64,000 nucleotides of DNA from Notoacmeibacter sp. MSK16QG-6 (GCF_024158145.1 NZ_JAMYXM010000001.1:992001-1056000); one strand, 5' to 3'; positions 43,835-53,987 are shown, numbered from the stretch's first letter. Program-made: numbers and translations. The notes: generated by a model not told the origin, from the sequence alone.

Positions 43835-44944
43835 ATGGGTGCTTACATTCTGCGGCGTCTGCTGCTGATGATCCCGACCCTCTTCGGTATTATCGCCGTG
43901 GCGTTCGCCGTGGTTCAGTTCGCGCCCGGCGGACCTGTTGAACAGGTCATCGCCCGCGTGACAGGCCAGGGCGACGGTGCAATGGACCGCTTGTCCGGCG
44001 GTGGCGGCGATATGGCCGGCGGCGGGCAAAGCTTCGATGGCGGCGGCGATGTCGGCAGCAAATATCGCGGCGCGCAGGGCCTCGATCCGGAATTCATCGC
44101 CGATCTGGAGCGCCAGTTCGGTTTCGACAAGCCCTGGTACGAGCGCTTTTTCGGCATGGTCTGGGACTATGTGCGCTTCGATTTCGGAGAGAGCTATTTC
44201 CGTGATGTAAAGGTCATCGACCTCATCATCGAGAAGATGCCGGTATCCATATCGCTCGGACTCTGGCTGACCCTAATCTCCTACACTATCTCGATTCCGC
44301 TCGGTATTCGTAAGGCGATCAAGGATGGCACCGCGTTCGACACCTGGACCAGCGCCATCGTCATTGTCGGCTACGCCATTCCAGGCTTTCTGTTCGCGGT
44401 TCTGCTCGTGGTTCTGTTCGCCGGCGGCTCGTTCTTCGATCTCTTCCCGTTAAGGGGACTGACGTCGGACAATTGGGACCAACTCTCCTGGCCGATGAAG
44501 ATCGTCGACTATTTCTGGCATCTTGCCCTGCCGCTGACAGCCATGGTGATGAGTGCGTTCGCGACGACCACTTTGCTGACGAAGAACAGCTTTCTCGACG
44601 AAATCCGAAAACAGTATGTGACGACGGCCCGGGCCAAAGGGCTCACCGAGCGCCAAGTGCTGTATGGGCATGTCTTCCGCAACGCCATGCTGATCATCAT
44701 TGCCGGCTTTCCCGGCGCATTCATCAGCGCCTTCTTCACCGGTTCGCTGCTGATCGAACAAATTTTCTCGCTCGATGGGCTGGGACTTCTCGGCTATGAG
44801 AGCATTCTGAATCGCGACTATCCGGTCGTCTTCGCCAACCTCTTCATCTTCAGCCTTATCGGCCTTCTCGTCAGCCTGATCTCCGACCTGACCTATACCT
44901 GGGTCGATCCCCGCATCGATTTCGAGCGGAGGGACGTGGCATGA
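43835..44944 (+). CDS. yejB: peptide ABC transporter permease YejB
   Basis: A 369-residue inner-membrane permease. The first helix is [32 protein letters not shown], followed by a Gly/Asp-rich loop of about 35 residues ([17 protein letters not shown]), typical of YejB. The permease domain has [25 protein letters not shown] and the coupling loop [29 protein letters not shown] at 43835 follows the second yejA by eight bases. It pairs with YejE. Confidence 0.95.
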   Translation: MGAYILRRLLLMIPTLFGIIAVAFAVVQFAPGGPVEQVIARVTGQGDGAMDRLSGGGGDMAGGGQSFDGGGDVGSKYRGAQGLDPEFIADLERQFGFDKPWYERFFGMVWDYVRFDFGESYFRDVKVIDLIIEKMPVSISLGLWLTLISYTISIPLGIRKAIKDGTAFDTWTSAIVIVGYAIPGFLFAVLLVVLFAGGSFFDLFPLRGLTSDNWDQLSWPMKIVDYFWHLALPLTAMVMSAFATTTLLTKNSFLDEIRKQYVTTARAKGLTERQVLYGHVFRNAMLIIIAGFPGAFISAFFTGSLLIEQIFSLDGLGLLGYESILNRDYPVVFANLFIFSLIGLLVSLISDLTYTWVDPRIDFERRDVA

Positions 44945-46092
44945 CCGATACCGACCTGGTTTATGAGGAGGTCGAAAAGGCCCGCGCCGTGCGCCGACCG
45001 TTCCTGTCGCCGCTCAATCAGCGGCGATGGCACAATTTCAAGGCCAACCGGCGCGGCTATTGGTCACTCTGGATTTTCCTGATCCTGTTCGTTCTGTCGC
45101 TCTTCGCCGAATTCATCGCGAACGACCGGCCGATCGTCGCGTCCTATCAGGGCGAATTGCTGTTTCCCGTCGTCGTCGACTACCCGGAAGAAAAGTTCGG
45201 CGGCTTCTACGCCACGACCGATTATCGCGATCCTTTCATCGCCGAGGAGATCGAGGCCAATGGCTGGATGATCTGGCCCCCGATCCGCTACAACTACCAG
45301 ACCGTCAACCGGGAAATTCCCGAAGGTACGCCCGCAAAGCCGTCGTGGATGTATGACGAGGAGACGCGCTGCAAGCTATATCCTGGGGGCGTCGACGATC
45401 CGCAATGCCGGCTCGGCAACTGGAACTGGCTCGGCACCGACAATCAGGGGCGCGACGTTCTGGCGCGCTCGATCTACGGATTTCGCATCTCGGTTCTGTT
45501 CGGCTTGATCCTGACGCTGTTTTCAGGGGTCATCGGCGTCGCAGCGGGCGCGGTGCAGGGCTATTATGGCGGCTGGATCGACCTGATCTTCCAGCGCTTC
45601 ATCGAGATATGGACCTCGATTCCCGTTCTCTACCTGCTGCTGATCATCGCCGCGGTTTTGCCGCCCGGGTTCTGGATCCTGCTGGGCATCATGCTCCTTT
45701 TCTCGTGGGTCGCTTTTGTCGGGGTCGTCCGTGCAGAATTCCTGCGCGCGCGCAACTTCGAATATGTAAACGCGGCGCGCGCACTCGGGGTCGGCAACAG
45801 AACGATCATGTGGCGGCATCTGCTGCCCAACGCCATGGTGGCGACATTGACCTTCCTGCCGTTCATTCTGAACGGGTCCATCACCACACTGACCAGTCTG
45901 GACTTTCTCGGTTTCGGCCTGCCGCCCGGCTCTCCATCGCTCGGGGAACTGCTCAGCCAGGGCAAACAATATCCCGGCTCGCCATGGCTAGGCCTGTCAG
46001 GCTTCGCGGTCATATCGATCATGCTGTCGCTGCTGATCTTTATCGGTGAAGCCACGCGCGATGCGTTCGATCCACGGAAGACCTTCAAGTGA
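44941..46092 (+). CDS. yejE: peptide ABC transporter permease YejE
   Basis: A 383-residue permease with an N-terminal cytoplasmic segment ending in [21 protein letters not shown], one helix, a large periplasmic loop with [15 protein letters not shown] and [27 protein letters not shown], then the core. The coupling loop has [29 protein letters not shown] overlaps the yejB stop (ATGA). yejF should follow directly, but a vapBC pair lies between. Confidence 0.95.
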   Translation: MTDTDLVYEEVEKARAVRRPFLSPLNQRRWHNFKANRRGYWSLWIFLILFVLSLFAEFIANDRPIVASYQGELLFPVVVDYPEEKFGGFYATTDYRDPFIAEEIEANGWMIWPPIRYNYQTVNREIPEGTPAKPSWMYDEETRCKLYPGGVDDPQCRLGNWNWLGTDNQGRDVLARSIYGFRISVLFGLILTLFSGVIGVAAGAVQGYYGGWIDLIFQRFIEIWTSIPVLYLLLIIAAVLPPGFWILLGIMLLFSWVAFVGVVRAEFLRARNFEYVNAARALGVGNRTIMWRHLLPNAMVATLTFLPFILNGSITTLTSLDFLGFGLPPGSPSLGELLSQGKQYPGSPWLGLSGFAVISIMLSLLIFIGEATRDAFDPRKTFK

Positions 46093-46106
46093 TGTGGCGT
46101 GCAGAA

Positions 46107-46132
46107 GGTAGAACACTTATATTCATTCTACC
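46107..46132. promoter_or_regulatory. inverted repeat, likely VapB operator
   Basis: GGTAGAA-N12-TTCTACC, a perfect 7-bp inverted repeat just before vapB. The centre holds a -10-like TTATATT, and AAGGAGG follows at 46133-46139. Antitoxins of this type usually bind such repeats at their own promoter. Binding is inferred. Confidence 0.6.
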
Positions 46133-46144
46133 AAGGAGGCTGCG

Positions 46145-46399
46145 ATGGGACTGAATATCAAGGATGAAGCGGTCGTCGCGCTGGCCCGGAAGCTTGCAAA
46201 AGCAACAAACGACACCATGACGGGCGTAATCCGCAAGGCTTTGGAACGGCTAGAGGCGCAACGCGGGGAGGCCGAGGAGCATGCGGTCGAAGAGCGATTG
46301 CGGCAAATGGATAAGGCTGAAGCAGAATTTCCAAAATTTCGACCGGGCGCCACGAGCGATCATTCCGAATTTTATGACGAAAATGGCATGCCTGCATGA
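46145..46399 (+). CDS. vapB: type II antitoxin, VapB-like (Rv0623-type)
   Basis: An 84-residue antitoxin. The N-terminal half, MGLNIKDEAVVALARKLAKATNDTMTGVIRKALERLE, is a ribbon-helix-helix-like PSK/Rv0623 transcription-factor domain. The acidic C-terminal part (KAEAEFPKFRPGATSDHSEFYDENGMPA) is the toxin-binding tail. The strong ribosome site AAGGAGG is at 46133. Its stop overlaps the vapC start (ATGA). It lies 52 bases after yejE. Confidence 0.9.
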   Translation: MGLNIKDEAVVALARKLAKATNDTMTGVIRKALERLEAQRGEAEEHAVEERLRQMDKAEAEFPKFRPGATSDHSEFYDENGMPA

Positions 46400-46776
46400 T
46401 CGTTGATGCTTCAGCCATACTGGCGATTCTGCTGCACGAGGAGGAGCGACAGGTTTTCCGCCGTCTGATCGCTTCCGAAAGTTGCCGTCTGAGCCCCGTC
46501 AATCTATGGGAAGTCGCGGCGAAACTGGAGCGCGAGGCCGGTCAATCTATCGATCTAAGCGTTTGGCTGGACGCAAGCCAAATCGCAATCGAACCCATTA
46601 CCGCGCAACACGCCGAAACCGCCATAGAAGCACGGCGGCGTTACGGAAAAGGGGAACATCCCGCGAGACTGAATCTCGGCGACTGCTTCGCTTATGCACT
46701 CGCCAAGACAACGGGTGAACCTCTTCTCTTCAAGGGCGACGATTTTCGCCAGACCGATATCGAGGCCGCCGCTTGA
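46396..46776 (+). CDS. vapC: type II toxin, VapC-like PIN-domain ribonuclease
   Basis: A 126-residue PIN-domain ribonuclease. The four acidic residues expected at the metal site are present: D4 (MIVDAS), E39 (NLWEVAAKLE), D96 (LNLGDCFAYALAK) and D115 (LFKGDDF). It appears intact, so the pair is probably active. The toxin usually cleaves tRNA or rRNA until bound by the antitoxin. Its stop is two bases from the yejF ATG, so this cassette has entered the yej operon without breaking its reading frames. Confidence 0.92.
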   Translation: MIVDASAILAILLHEEERQVFRRLIASESCRLSPVNLWEVAAKLEREAGQSIDLSVWLDASQIAIEPITAQHAETAIEARRRYGKGEHPARLNLGDCFAYALAKTTGEPLLFKGDDFRQTDIEAAA

Positions 46777-46778
46777 AA

Positions 46779-48407
46779 ATGACCTCCCCTCTTCTATCCA
46801 TCCGCGATCTTTCCGTCGCCTTTCATCAGGGCGGCAAGACATCCATTGCCGTCGATCATGTCAGCTTCGACATCGCAAAGGGCGAGACGGTTGCGCTGGT
46901 GGGCGAATCCGGCTCCGGCAAAAGCGTTACCGCCAATTCGGTGCTCAAGTTGCTGCCATATCCGTCCGCCAGCCACCCGTCCGGTGAAATCCTGTTCGAG
47001 GGAACCGACCTTCTGACGGCGAACGAGCCGCATCTTCGGCAGGTGCGCGGCGACGATATCGCCATGATCTTTCAGGAGCCGATGACCTCGCTCAATCCGC
47101 TTCACACGATTGAGGAACAGATCGGCGAGACGCTAACGCTGCATCAGGGCATGAGCGACAAGCAGGCGGCAGAACGGACCCTCGAACTCTTGCACCAGGT
47201 CGGCATTCGCGAGCCGGAAAAGCGCCTTGCCGCCTATCCGCATCAGATGAGCGGTGGCCAGCGACAGCGCGTCATGATCGCCATGGCGCTCGCCAACAAG
47301 CCTAAACTGCTGATCGCCGACGAGCCGACAACGGCGCTGGACGTGACCGTGCAGGCGCAGATCCTGGAACTGCTGGCGGAACTGAAAGAGAAAGAGGGTA
47401 TGAGCATGCTGTTCATCACCCACGATCTCGGCATCGTCCGGCGCATTGCGGACCGGGTCTGCGTGATGACCGGCGGCAAAATCGTGGAAGAGGGACCGAC
47501 GCGGCAGATTTTCGAAGATCCGCAACACGCTTATACCCAGCATCTTCTAGCGGCCGAACCGAAGGGCCGGCCACCCAAGGCCGATCCGACCGCCAAAGTC
47601 GTGATGGAAGGCGACGACATCAAGGTCTGGTTTCCGATCAAGGAAGGCTTCTTTCGCAAGACGGTCGATCACGTGAAGGCGGTGGACGGTATCGATGTGA
47701 CGGTCAAGGCGGGGCAGACGCTTGGCATTGTCGGGGAATCCGGTTCCGGCAAGACGACACTCGGCTTGGCGCTGGCGCGCATGATCCGCTCCGACGGCAC
47801 GATCGATTTCAGCGGCAAGCGTATTTCGGATCTTGGTTTCAAGGAGATGCGACCGTTGCGCTCCGATTTGCAAATCGTGTTCCAGGACCCCTACGGCTCG
47901 CTTTCGCCGCGCATGAGCGTCTCCGACATCATTGAGGAAGGAATGAAGATTCACTTCCCGAAGCTCGGCCGCGAGGAACGCGACGCCAAGGTCGTCGCCG
48001 TTCTGGAAGAGGTCGGGATCGATCCGGCGACCCGCTTCCGCTATCCGCACGAATTTTCCGGCGGTCAGCGCCAGCGCATCGCCATTGCCCGCGCCATGGT
48101 GCTGGAGCCACGCTTCGTGATGCTGGACGAGCCGACCAGCGCGCTCGACATGAGTGTGCAGGCGCAGGTGGTCGATCTCCTGCGCGATCTGCAGAAGAAG
48201 CACAATCTTGCGTATCTCTTCATCAGCCACGACCTGAAGGTGATCCGCGCGCTATCGAACGAGGTCGTTGTCATGCGGTTCGGCAAGGTGGTGGAGTACG
48301 GTCCCGCCGAAGAGATTTTTGAAAATCCGAAGACCGACTATACCAAGGCGCTGCTGGCGGCAGCCTTCGACATTCGAACCACCGACGCCGCCGTCGTCAA
48401 CGAATGA
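46779..48407 (+). CDS. yejF: peptide ABC transporter dual ATP-binding protein YejF
   Basis: A 542-residue protein with two ATPase modules. The first has [13 protein letters not shown], the signature [15 protein letters not shown] and [12 protein letters not shown]. The second, from about residue 280, has [32 protein letters not shown] and [13 protein letters not shown]. Both have switch histidines in FITHDLG and FISHDLK. ATG at 46779 is two bases after the vapC stop; a TTG two codons earlier is less likely. It has no good ribosome site of its own, so it probably depends on translation of vapC. Its stop overlaps the NUDIX gene. Confidence 0.95.
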   Translation: MTSPLLSIRDLSVAFHQGGKTSIAVDHVSFDIAKGETVALVGESGSGKSVTANSVLKLLPYPSASHPSGEILFEGTDLLTANEPHLRQVRGDDIAMIFQEPMTSLNPLHTIEEQIGETLTLHQGMSDKQAAERTLELLHQVGIREPEKRLAAYPHQMSGGQRQRVMIAMALANKPKLLIADEPTTALDVTVQAQILELLAELKEKEGMSMLFITHDLGIVRRIADRVCVMTGGKIVEEGPTRQIFEDPQHAYTQHLLAAEPKGRPPKADPTAKVVMEGDDIKVWFPIKEGFFRKTVDHVKAVDGIDVTVKAGQTLGIVGESGSGKTTLGLALARMIRSDGTIDFSGKRISDLGFKEMRPLRSDLQIVFQDPYGSLSPRMSVSDIIEEGMKIHFPKLGREERDAKVVAVLEEVGIDPATRFRYPHEFSGGQRQRIAIARAMVLEPRFVMLDEPTSALDMSVQAQVVDLLRDLQKKHNLAYLFISHDLKVIRALSNEVVVMRFGKVVEYGPAEEIFENPKTDYTKALLAAAFDIRTTDAAVVNE

Positions 48408-49024
48408 GCGGGAACGTACCGGGGGCCGACCGCCCAGCGCGGACGACCATAGCCGAAGAAATCGTTCTGCATGAAGGCTACCGGATACTCACCCGGTTTC
48501 GAAACAGCCATGCAGAGCCGGATGGCTCGCAAAGCAGCGAGGAAACGCGCGATCTTCTGATGGCGGGAAGGGTTGTCGGCGTCATCGCGCATGACCCGAC
48601 GTCCGACGAACTCGTGCTGATCCGCCAGTACCGGCTCGCCGCGCATCTTCAGACCGGTAAAGGCGATCTCGTCGAACTCGTTGCCGGCGGCGTCGAGGAC
48701 GGCGAGGACGCTGAAACCAGCGCCTCCCGCGAATTGAAGGAAGAGACCGGGCTGGAAGCCAAGCGCATCGTCCATCTCTTCGACATTATGCCGACGCCCG
48801 GCATCTGCACCGAACTGGCGCATTTCTACTACGCCGAGGTCGACGCCTCGAAGCTGCCCGAACGCGCAGGCGAGGACGACAATGAGGCAACCTTCCCCTT
48901 CGCTCTATTTACCGACGAAGCTATTGCGCTGATCGATAGCGGCGGTTGCGTCAACGGGTTTCTCAATCTCGGCCTGCACTGGTTCGCGCGGGCGCGGGCT
49001 GAGGGGCGGCTCCCTCAATCGTGA
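48404..49024 (+). CDS. NUDIX hydrolase, ADP-ribose pyrophosphatase type
   Basis: A 206-residue NUDIX protein. The NUDIX box is GGVEDGEDAETSASRELKEETGL. The preceding FRNSHAEPDGS-like segment, LVLIRQYRLAAH and the following FDIMPTPGICTELAHFYYAEVD match the NudF-type ADP-ribose pyrophosphatases. It cleaves ADP-ribose or related nucleotide sugars. ATGA overlap with yejF makes it the last gene of that operon, with no obvious functional link. Confidence 0.9.
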   Translation: MSGNVPGADRPARTTIAEEIVLHEGYRILTRFRNSHAEPDGSQSSEETRDLLMAGRVVGVIAHDPTSDELVLIRQYRLAAHLQTGKGDLVELVAGGVEDGEDAETSASRELKEETGLEAKRIVHLFDIMPTPGICTELAHFYYAEVDASKLPERAGEDDNEATFPFALFTDEAIALIDSGGCVNGFLNLGLHWFARARAEGRLPQS

Positions 49025-49043
49025 TCGATCCGACGGGGAAGAA

Positions 49044-49062
49044 AAGGGGCCGAAACCCCCTT
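49044..49062. terminator. hairpin between convergent NUDIX and SDR genes
   Basis: AAGGGG and CCCCTT form a 6-bp stem around a short loop, just after the NUDIX stop. The A-rich and T-short flanks are weak. It may terminate both convergent genes. Confidence 0.4.
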
Positions 49063-49069
49063 CCAGTTC

Positions 49070-49825
49070 TCAAAGCTGTTGACCACCAGAAGCCTCGATC
49101 CGCATTCCGTTTATCCAGTTGCGCTCCGAGAGCAGCAGGCTCGCCACGGCCGCGCCGATATCGTCGGGTTGGCCAGCGCGGCCCATCGCTGTGGTCTCTG
49201 CCACCATTTTGTTGATCTCAGGATTGTCACGCACCGCGCCACCACCGAAATCGGTCTCGATTGCACCCGGCGCGAACGCATTGGCGGAGATGCCGCGGTG
49301 GCCGAGCTCTTTGGCGACGTAGCGAACAAGTGTATCGATCGCGCCTTTCATCGCGCCGTAGGCAGCATAGCCTGGCAAAACAAAGCGGCTAAGGCCCGAT
49401 GACACGAAGAGCAGGCGTCCGCCATCGGCGATCTGGTTCAGCAGGGCCTGGGTCAGCAGATACGGTGCGCGTAAATGAACGGCGTATAGGCCGTCCAATT
49501 GCTCGGGCGTCGTGTCGGCAAATGTTACCCATTCGCCATAGCCCGCATTGTTGACCAATCCCGTCAACGCCTCATGGCCGAGCGATGCGGTCGTCTCCCG
49601 GACCTTTTCGGCAAAGGCCGCGTAGTTCTCGCTGTCGGTCACATCGAGTTGCAGCGCCGCTGCCTTGCGGCCGAGCGCCTCGATCTCGGAAACCTTGTCG
49701 GCGGCCTGATCTGCGCCGGAGCGATAGGTCAGAATGATGTCTGCACCGCCCTTTGCCAGATGGGTTGCCATGGCCGCGCCAAGACCGCGATTTCCGCCTG
49801 TGATGAGAAAAAGTGGGGTTGTCAT
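49070..49825 (-). CDS. short-chain dehydrogenase/reductase (SDR) family oxidoreductase
   Basis: A 251-residue classical SDR. The cofactor-binding motif is TGGNRGLGAAM, NNAGYG is the structural motif, and the catalytic Ser and YGAMKGAID (Tyr-x-x-x-Lys) are present. FAPGAIETDF and the C-terminal NWINGMRIEASGGQQL are typical. Arg/Ser after the second strand (TYRSGADQ) suggests NADPH. The substrate is unknown. It is divergent from an AraC-type regulator across 148 bases, which probably controls it. Confidence 0.92.
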   Translation of the reverse strand: MTTPLFLITGGNRGLGAAMATHLAKGGADIILTYRSGADQAADKVSEIEALGRKAAALQLDVTDSENYAAFAEKVRETTASLGHEALTGLVNNAGYGEWVTFADTTPEQLDGLYAVHLRAPYLLTQALLNQIADGGRLLFVSSGLSRFVLPGYAAYGAMKGAIDTLVRYVAKELGHRGISANAFAPGAIETDFGGGAVRDNPEINKMVAETTAMGRAGQPDDIGAAVASLLLSERNWINGMRIEASGGQQL

Positions 49826-49973
49826 AAGAACGCTCCGTTATCTGTTGCGATGAGCCGTGACCTAGGCCGCCGCGGCCGCAAAGACCTGCCTCATTCACCG
49901 GAAAGCTTGCCAAATCCTCCACAATCGCCAATTCCCTATTGCGATCCGCCTCCACGGAGTCTTTGGTCGCGCC

Positions 49974-50861
49974 ATGGCTGATACGATCAATCTCTTTCAC
50001 CAGACCCAGGCTTACGCGATACGTAAAGGATTAGGATTTACGCCGGCGCCCTTGCCCGTGCCGCGCCTGTCCATTCTTTATTCCGAAGCGCCATCCGAGA
50101 TCTCGCACACGATCTACGATCCTGTCTTCTGCCTGGTTCTGAGCGGCGAGAAACGTGCCGATTTCCACGGCATGCCGGCGATTTTCGCCAAAGGTTATGG
50201 TCTTGTCGTCTCGCTCGATCTGCCGGCGACAAGCTGGATCACGAAGGCCTCGCCGGACGCGCCATATCTTGCATTGGCTGTCGAACTCAGAATGGCAGTG
50301 CTTCGGGAACTGGCGCGCGATCTGCCGAACGAGCGAGATGAAGACCCTGTGTCTGCCCTCGCCAGCGCGCCGGTCTCCGCGCCGCTGACGGATGTCATGA
50401 CGCGGTTGGTCTCCTTGCTCGACCGACCGTCCGATCGCGACGCCCTTGCCCCGCTCTATATGCGGGAATTGCACTATCTTCTCCTGACCAGCCCTCAAGG
50501 CGCCATGCTGCGGCGGATGGCGCGGGCCGACAGCGATGCAGGTCGGATTGCCGATATCGTGGCGCATCTGCGCGCTCATCTCGATCGGCCGATGCGCGTC
50601 GACGATCTGGCCCGGCAGGCAGGCATGAGCGCGACGGTCTTCCATCAGCGCTTCAGGGAGATCACCGGTACGACGCCGATACAACTTCTGAAGCAGCTTC
50701 GCCTGCTGGAAGCGCAGCGTACGCTGCGCGCGGGTCAGGCCAATGTCACACAGGCGGCGCTACGGGTCGGCTATGAAAGCCCCTCGCAATTCAGTCGCGA
50801 TTACAGCCGAATGTTCGGCCTCACGCCCCGCACCGAGCGGATCGGCGTGGTCAGTGGATGA
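49974..50861 (+). CDS. AraC-family transcriptional regulator with AraC_N domain
   Basis: A 295-residue regulator. The N-terminal half matches the AraC_N ligand-type domain (PRLSILYSEAPSEISHTIYDPVFCLVLSGEKRA, LVVSLDLPATSWI). The C-terminal half has two helix-turn-helix motifs (MRVDDLARQAGMSATVFHQRFREITGTTPIQLLKQLRLLEAQ and VTQAALRVGYESPSQFSRDYSRMFG). This subgroup usually sits next to an SDR or aldo-keto reductase gene and activates it. ATG at 49974 is far enough from the divergent SDR to leave a shared control region. Confidence 0.92.
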   Translation: MADTINLFHQTQAYAIRKGLGFTPAPLPVPRLSILYSEAPSEISHTIYDPVFCLVLSGEKRADFHGMPAIFAKGYGLVVSLDLPATSWITKASPDAPYLALAVELRMAVLRELARDLPNERDEDPVSALASAPVSAPLTDVMTRLVSLLDRPSDRDALAPLYMRELHYLLLTSPQGAMLRRMARADSDAGRIADIVAHLRAHLDRPMRVDDLARQAGMSATVFHQRFREITGTTPIQLLKQLRLLEAQRTLRAGQANVTQAALRVGYESPSQFSRDYSRMFGLTPRTERIGVVSG

Positions 50862-50902
50862 TGGAATAGTGGGAGGCGCGCGTCGGTCTGAGAGCCTCAA
50901 TA

Positions 50903-51622
50903 TCAATCGTGCGTCAGAGTTTCTTGAAAGAAAGCTAACATCGCCTTCCATGATCTTTCTGTGGCGAGCTGACTATAGAACATGCCCTGTTCGGGCATCT
51001 GTGCAGCGGGGTTTGTATAGGAATGGCCCGTATGTCCAAACGCCGCCAACTGCCAGTCGTCGCATTTCGCGGTCAATTCGGCGGCCAACGCCAAAACTGA
51101 ATCCGGCCTCGACAGCGGATCATCCCAACCATGCAGGATTAAGATCGAGGGAACGATTCTGGACGTGGTATTGGCCGGCGGGTCGTATACACCGTGAAAC
51201 GAGACGGCTGCCCGAAATTCCTGACCTGTCCTTGCCAAGTCGAGAATGGCCTTTCCGCCAAGACAAAAACCAATCGCTCCAACCCGGTTCGGATCAACGT
51301 TATCCTGCCGTTTCAGTTCGTCCAGCGCGGCAATCATGCGCCTTGCAAAAACATCTCGATTGGCATTCAGTTCTGTCATAAGAGCGTTCGCTTCGTTGCT
51401 GTCGGTGGCACGCTTGCCATCACCGTAGTAATCCGCAGCGAGTACGATATACCCTTCTGCCGCCAGTTCCTTCGCTCTCTCTTCTTCGAACGAACCGAGG
51501 CCTCCAAACGCATGCGCGATCAATATGCCAGCTCTTGGCGCTGCATACCTATCATCGCAGAAGAGCTTGCCCAAAAAGCTGTCGTGGCCATCGGTATAGC
51601 GGCAAGGCTGGATCATTATCAT
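50903..51622 (-). CDS. dienelactone hydrolase family protein
   Basis: A 239-residue alpha/beta hydrolase. The nucleophile Cys is in GFCLGGKA, the Asp in LHGWDDPLS, and the His in GHTGHSYTNPAA, as in dienelactone hydrolases. IAHAFGGLGSFEEERAKELAAEGYIVLAADYYG is the usual opening. The family acts on carboxymethylenebutenolide, but many genomic members have other esters as substrates and no aromatic-degradation genes are nearby. ATG at 51622 was chosen; a TTG further up is possible. It seems to stand alone. Confidence 0.9.
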   Translation of the reverse strand: MIMIQPCRYTDGHDSFLGKLFCDDRYAAPRAGILIAHAFGGLGSFEEERAKELAAEGYIVLAADYYGDGKRATDSNEANALMTELNANRDVFARRMIAALDELKRQDNVDPNRVGAIGFCLGGKAILDLARTGQEFRAAVSFHGVYDPPANTTSRIVPSILILHGWDDPLSRPDSVLALAAELTAKCDDWQLAAFGHTGHSYTNPAAQMPEQGMFYSQLATERSWKAMLAFFQETLTHD

Positions 51623-51762
51623 TTTTTCGTACCCCGATAGCGAATCGATTCTGATAGTTCTGTCCTGTGGCAACATCCAATAAAAGTAAGTATATCTGGA
51701 GCGTCACGCGTTCGCTGCACGCCATCAGACAGCCGTGCCAGACGATTTCGCTCACAAAGCTT

Positions 51763-52614
51763 TCAAACCCTCCTTCGTACCGTCACGCCGCCATACACCG
51801 TACCGATCCGCGCAATCGCATCGGCCAGTGGTTCCTTGACGACAGCCATTGCGTAACCAGAGGCGTGGAGTAGAGTCGCTTCATCGGCCATAATGCCGAC
51901 ATGACCCTTCCAGAACACCAGATCGCCGCGGCGAAGCAGGCGTTCTTCCTGCAATTCCACACCGAGGCCGGCGGCCTGCATGTCGCTATCGCGCTGCGCT
52001 TCCGTCCCCGCAAGGCGGAGGGATAGCTGGACAAGGCCGGAGCAATCGATGCCAAGGGCGCTGCCCCCACCCCAGAGATAAGGGGTGCCGATCAGGCTCT
52101 CGGCGATGTCGACATAGTCGTCCGAAAGCGGCGCGCCGAGCGGCGTCAGGTGGCGGTGAAAGACCGCCTCCCCCGTCGAAAGAATGAGATAGCGGTTGCC
52201 GCGCTGCTCAACCTCGTCCGTCACCGTCACCTCAGAGCCGAGCGAGAGGGTTCGTGCGGGTTTCGTCCGTAGTTCCGGCTCGGCGTAGGCAAAGGTCAGC
52301 GCCGCGCTGACCGTATGCGTCGGCTGCGGATCGACAGGGCCGAGCGCTCGCTCCTCGACATAGCCGACATAGCGGTCGCGCGCGCTCTGCACCCAGGCCC
52401 AGCCGTCTCGGCGCTCGAAAACAAGTACCTCCTCACCGAGCAGAAGCTGGCTGCCGATGGCGGTGTCGTGTCCCCTGCCCGCGCGCAGGTCGGCAACGGG
52501 TTCGATACAGCGCGCCCCTTCGCCCTTCACGAAGCGTTCCGCGCGCACCTGCCCTTCCAGCCGTACATCGGCCAGATCGTCGCGAAAGGCGTGAAGGCGC
52601 GGATCAAGGCTCAT
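51763..52614 (-). CDS. NlpC/P60 family peptidase with SH3-like N-terminal domains
   Basis: A 283-residue cell-wall peptidase. The N-terminal 150 residues hold two bacterial SH3-like segments (GSQLLLGEEVLVFERRDGWAWVQSARDRYVGYVEE and RTLSLGSEVTVTDEVEQRGNRYLIL). The C-terminal domain has the catalytic Cys in LGIDCSGLVQLSLRLAG and the His in GHVGIMAD. There is no signal peptide, so the substrate is probably murein peptides taken into the cell. ATG at 52614 is two bases after the aminopeptidase stop. The pairing of this type with an M17 aminopeptidase suggests joint recycling of wall peptides. Confidence 0.92.
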   Translation of the reverse strand: MSLDPRLHAFRDDLADVRLEGQVRAERFVKGEGARCIEPVADLRAGRGHDTAIGSQLLLGEEVLVFERRDGWAWVQSARDRYVGYVEERALGPVDPQPTHTVSAALTFAYAEPELRTKPARTLSLGSEVTVTDEVEQRGNRYLILSTGEAVFHRHLTPLGAPLSDDYVDIAESLIGTPYLWGGGSALGIDCSGLVQLSLRLAGTEAQRDSDMQAAGLGVELQEERLLRRGDLVFWKGHVGIMADEATLLHASGYAMAVVKEPLADAIARIGTVYGGVTVRRRV

Positions 52615-52616
52615 CG

Positions 52617-53987
52617 TTATCTGCCGAAGCGCTGTTGCAGCATACGATCGATCGCGCGAATGCCCATCGCCTCGCCACCGACCGGCGCCCAGGGTTTGGC
52701 GAATTTTGTCCAGCCGTAGATATCGAAATGCACCCAGCTTTCCGCGCGCTCGACAAACTTTTGCAAAAACAGTGCGGCGGTTATCGCGCCGGCGAAACCG
52801 TCCGACGTGATATTGTTGGTGTCGGCGACCTTGCTCGACAGCCGCTCGGCGTAAAGCTTGAAGAGCGGCAGCCGCCAAAGCGGATCAGCGGTCTTTTGCG
52901 AGGCGTCGGAAAGTTCGGCGGCGAGCAATTCGTCATCGGTGAAGAACGGCGGCAGTTCGGGTCCGAGCGCCACGCGCGCCGCGCCGGTCAGCGTCGCCAT
53001 ATCGATCAGCATTTGCGGCGCTTCTTCGTCTGCCAGCGCCAGCGCATCGGCCAGCACCAGCCGGCCTTCGGCGTCGGTATTGCCGATCTCGACCGTGATG
53101 CCCTTGCGGCTTTTCAGAATATCCGAGGGACGGAAGGCGTTGGCGGAGATGGAATTCTCGACCGCAGGAATAAGGACGCGCAGGCGCACCGGCAGTTTGG
53201 CGGCCATGATCATCGAGGCCAGGCCGATCACGTTCGCCGCGCCGCCCATATCCTTTTTCATCAGCAGCATGGAAGCCGCCGGCTTGATGTCGAGTCCGCC
53301 TGTATCGAAGCAGACGCCCTTGCCGACCAGCGTCACCTTCGGTGCGTTTTCGTCCCCCCATGTCAAATCGATCAGGCGCGGCGCTTCTGCGCTGGCGCGG
53401 CCGACGGCGTGGATCATCGGTAAATTGCGGTCCAGCAGCGCATCACCGGTAATGACTTGAACCGATGCGCCGTGCTTTTCGCCAAGCTGCCGCACAATCC
53501 GCTCCAGCGCCTCCGGTCCCATATCGTTGGTTGGGGTGTTGATGAGATCGCGAGTCAGCGCTGTGCCCTGCGCGAGCCGCTCGATCTCGACCGGCTCTAC
53601 GCCGTCCGGGCAGGCCAGACCGATCCGGCGGCTGGGTTCCTTGCCATAGGCAGTGAAGGCGTAACCGCCCAGCACAGCGCCAAGCGTCGCCAGAACCGCA
53701 TTTGGCGGTGGCTTTTCAAAATGCCAGTCGCCTGCCGGAAGAGACCTGGCGAGTTGGCCGGCGTGAAGAGCATCCTCCGGACTGTCATCCAACGCGATAA
53801 TTGCGCAGTCGATCCCTCCATCGGTATCCGGGACAAGCAGAACCTTCCCATTCTTTGCCTTGTAATCCGTCGCTTCAGCCCAGGCGCGCGCTCTTTCGGG
53901 CAAATCCATGTTTTCCAGCCCATCCTCGCCGATGCAGTGGATTGGCTTGGAGCCGGCTTTCGGCCGGGCGAACAGTTCGACGGGCAT
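52617..53987 (-). CDS. leucyl aminopeptidase family protein (M17)
   Basis: A 456-residue metallopeptidase of the M17 family. The catalytic core has LVGKGVCFDTGGLDIKP (metal-binding Lys and Asp), MKKDMGGAANVIGLA, and NTDAEGRLVLADALALA, the family signature, with the active-site Arg. The C-terminal HFDIYGWTKFAKPWAPVGGEAMGIR is typical of the alphaproteobacterial group. It is a cytosolic enzyme trimming peptide N-termini. It is followed by the NlpC/P60 gene after two bases. It is divergent from tadD across 132 bases. Confidence 0.94.
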   Translation of the reverse strand: MPVELFARPKAGSKPIHCIGEDGLENMDLPERARAWAEATDYKAKNGKVLLVPDTDGGIDCAIIALDDSPEDALHAGQLARSLPAGDWHFEKPPPNAVLATLGAVLGGYAFTAYGKEPSRRIGLACPDGVEPVEIERLAQGTALTRDLINTPTNDMGPEALERIVRQLGEKHGASVQVITGDALLDRNLPMIHAVGRASAEAPRLIDLTWGDENAPKVTLVGKGVCFDTGGLDIKPAASMLLMKKDMGGAANVIGLASMIMAAKLPVRLRVLIPAVENSISANAFRPSDILKSRKGITVEIGNTDAEGRLVLADALALADEEAPQMLIDMATLTGAARVALGPELPPFFTDDELLAAELSDASQKTADPLWRLPLFKLYAERLSSKVADTNNITSDGFAGAITAALFLQKFVERAESWVHFDIYGWTKFAKPWAPVGGEAMGIRAIDRMLQQRFGR

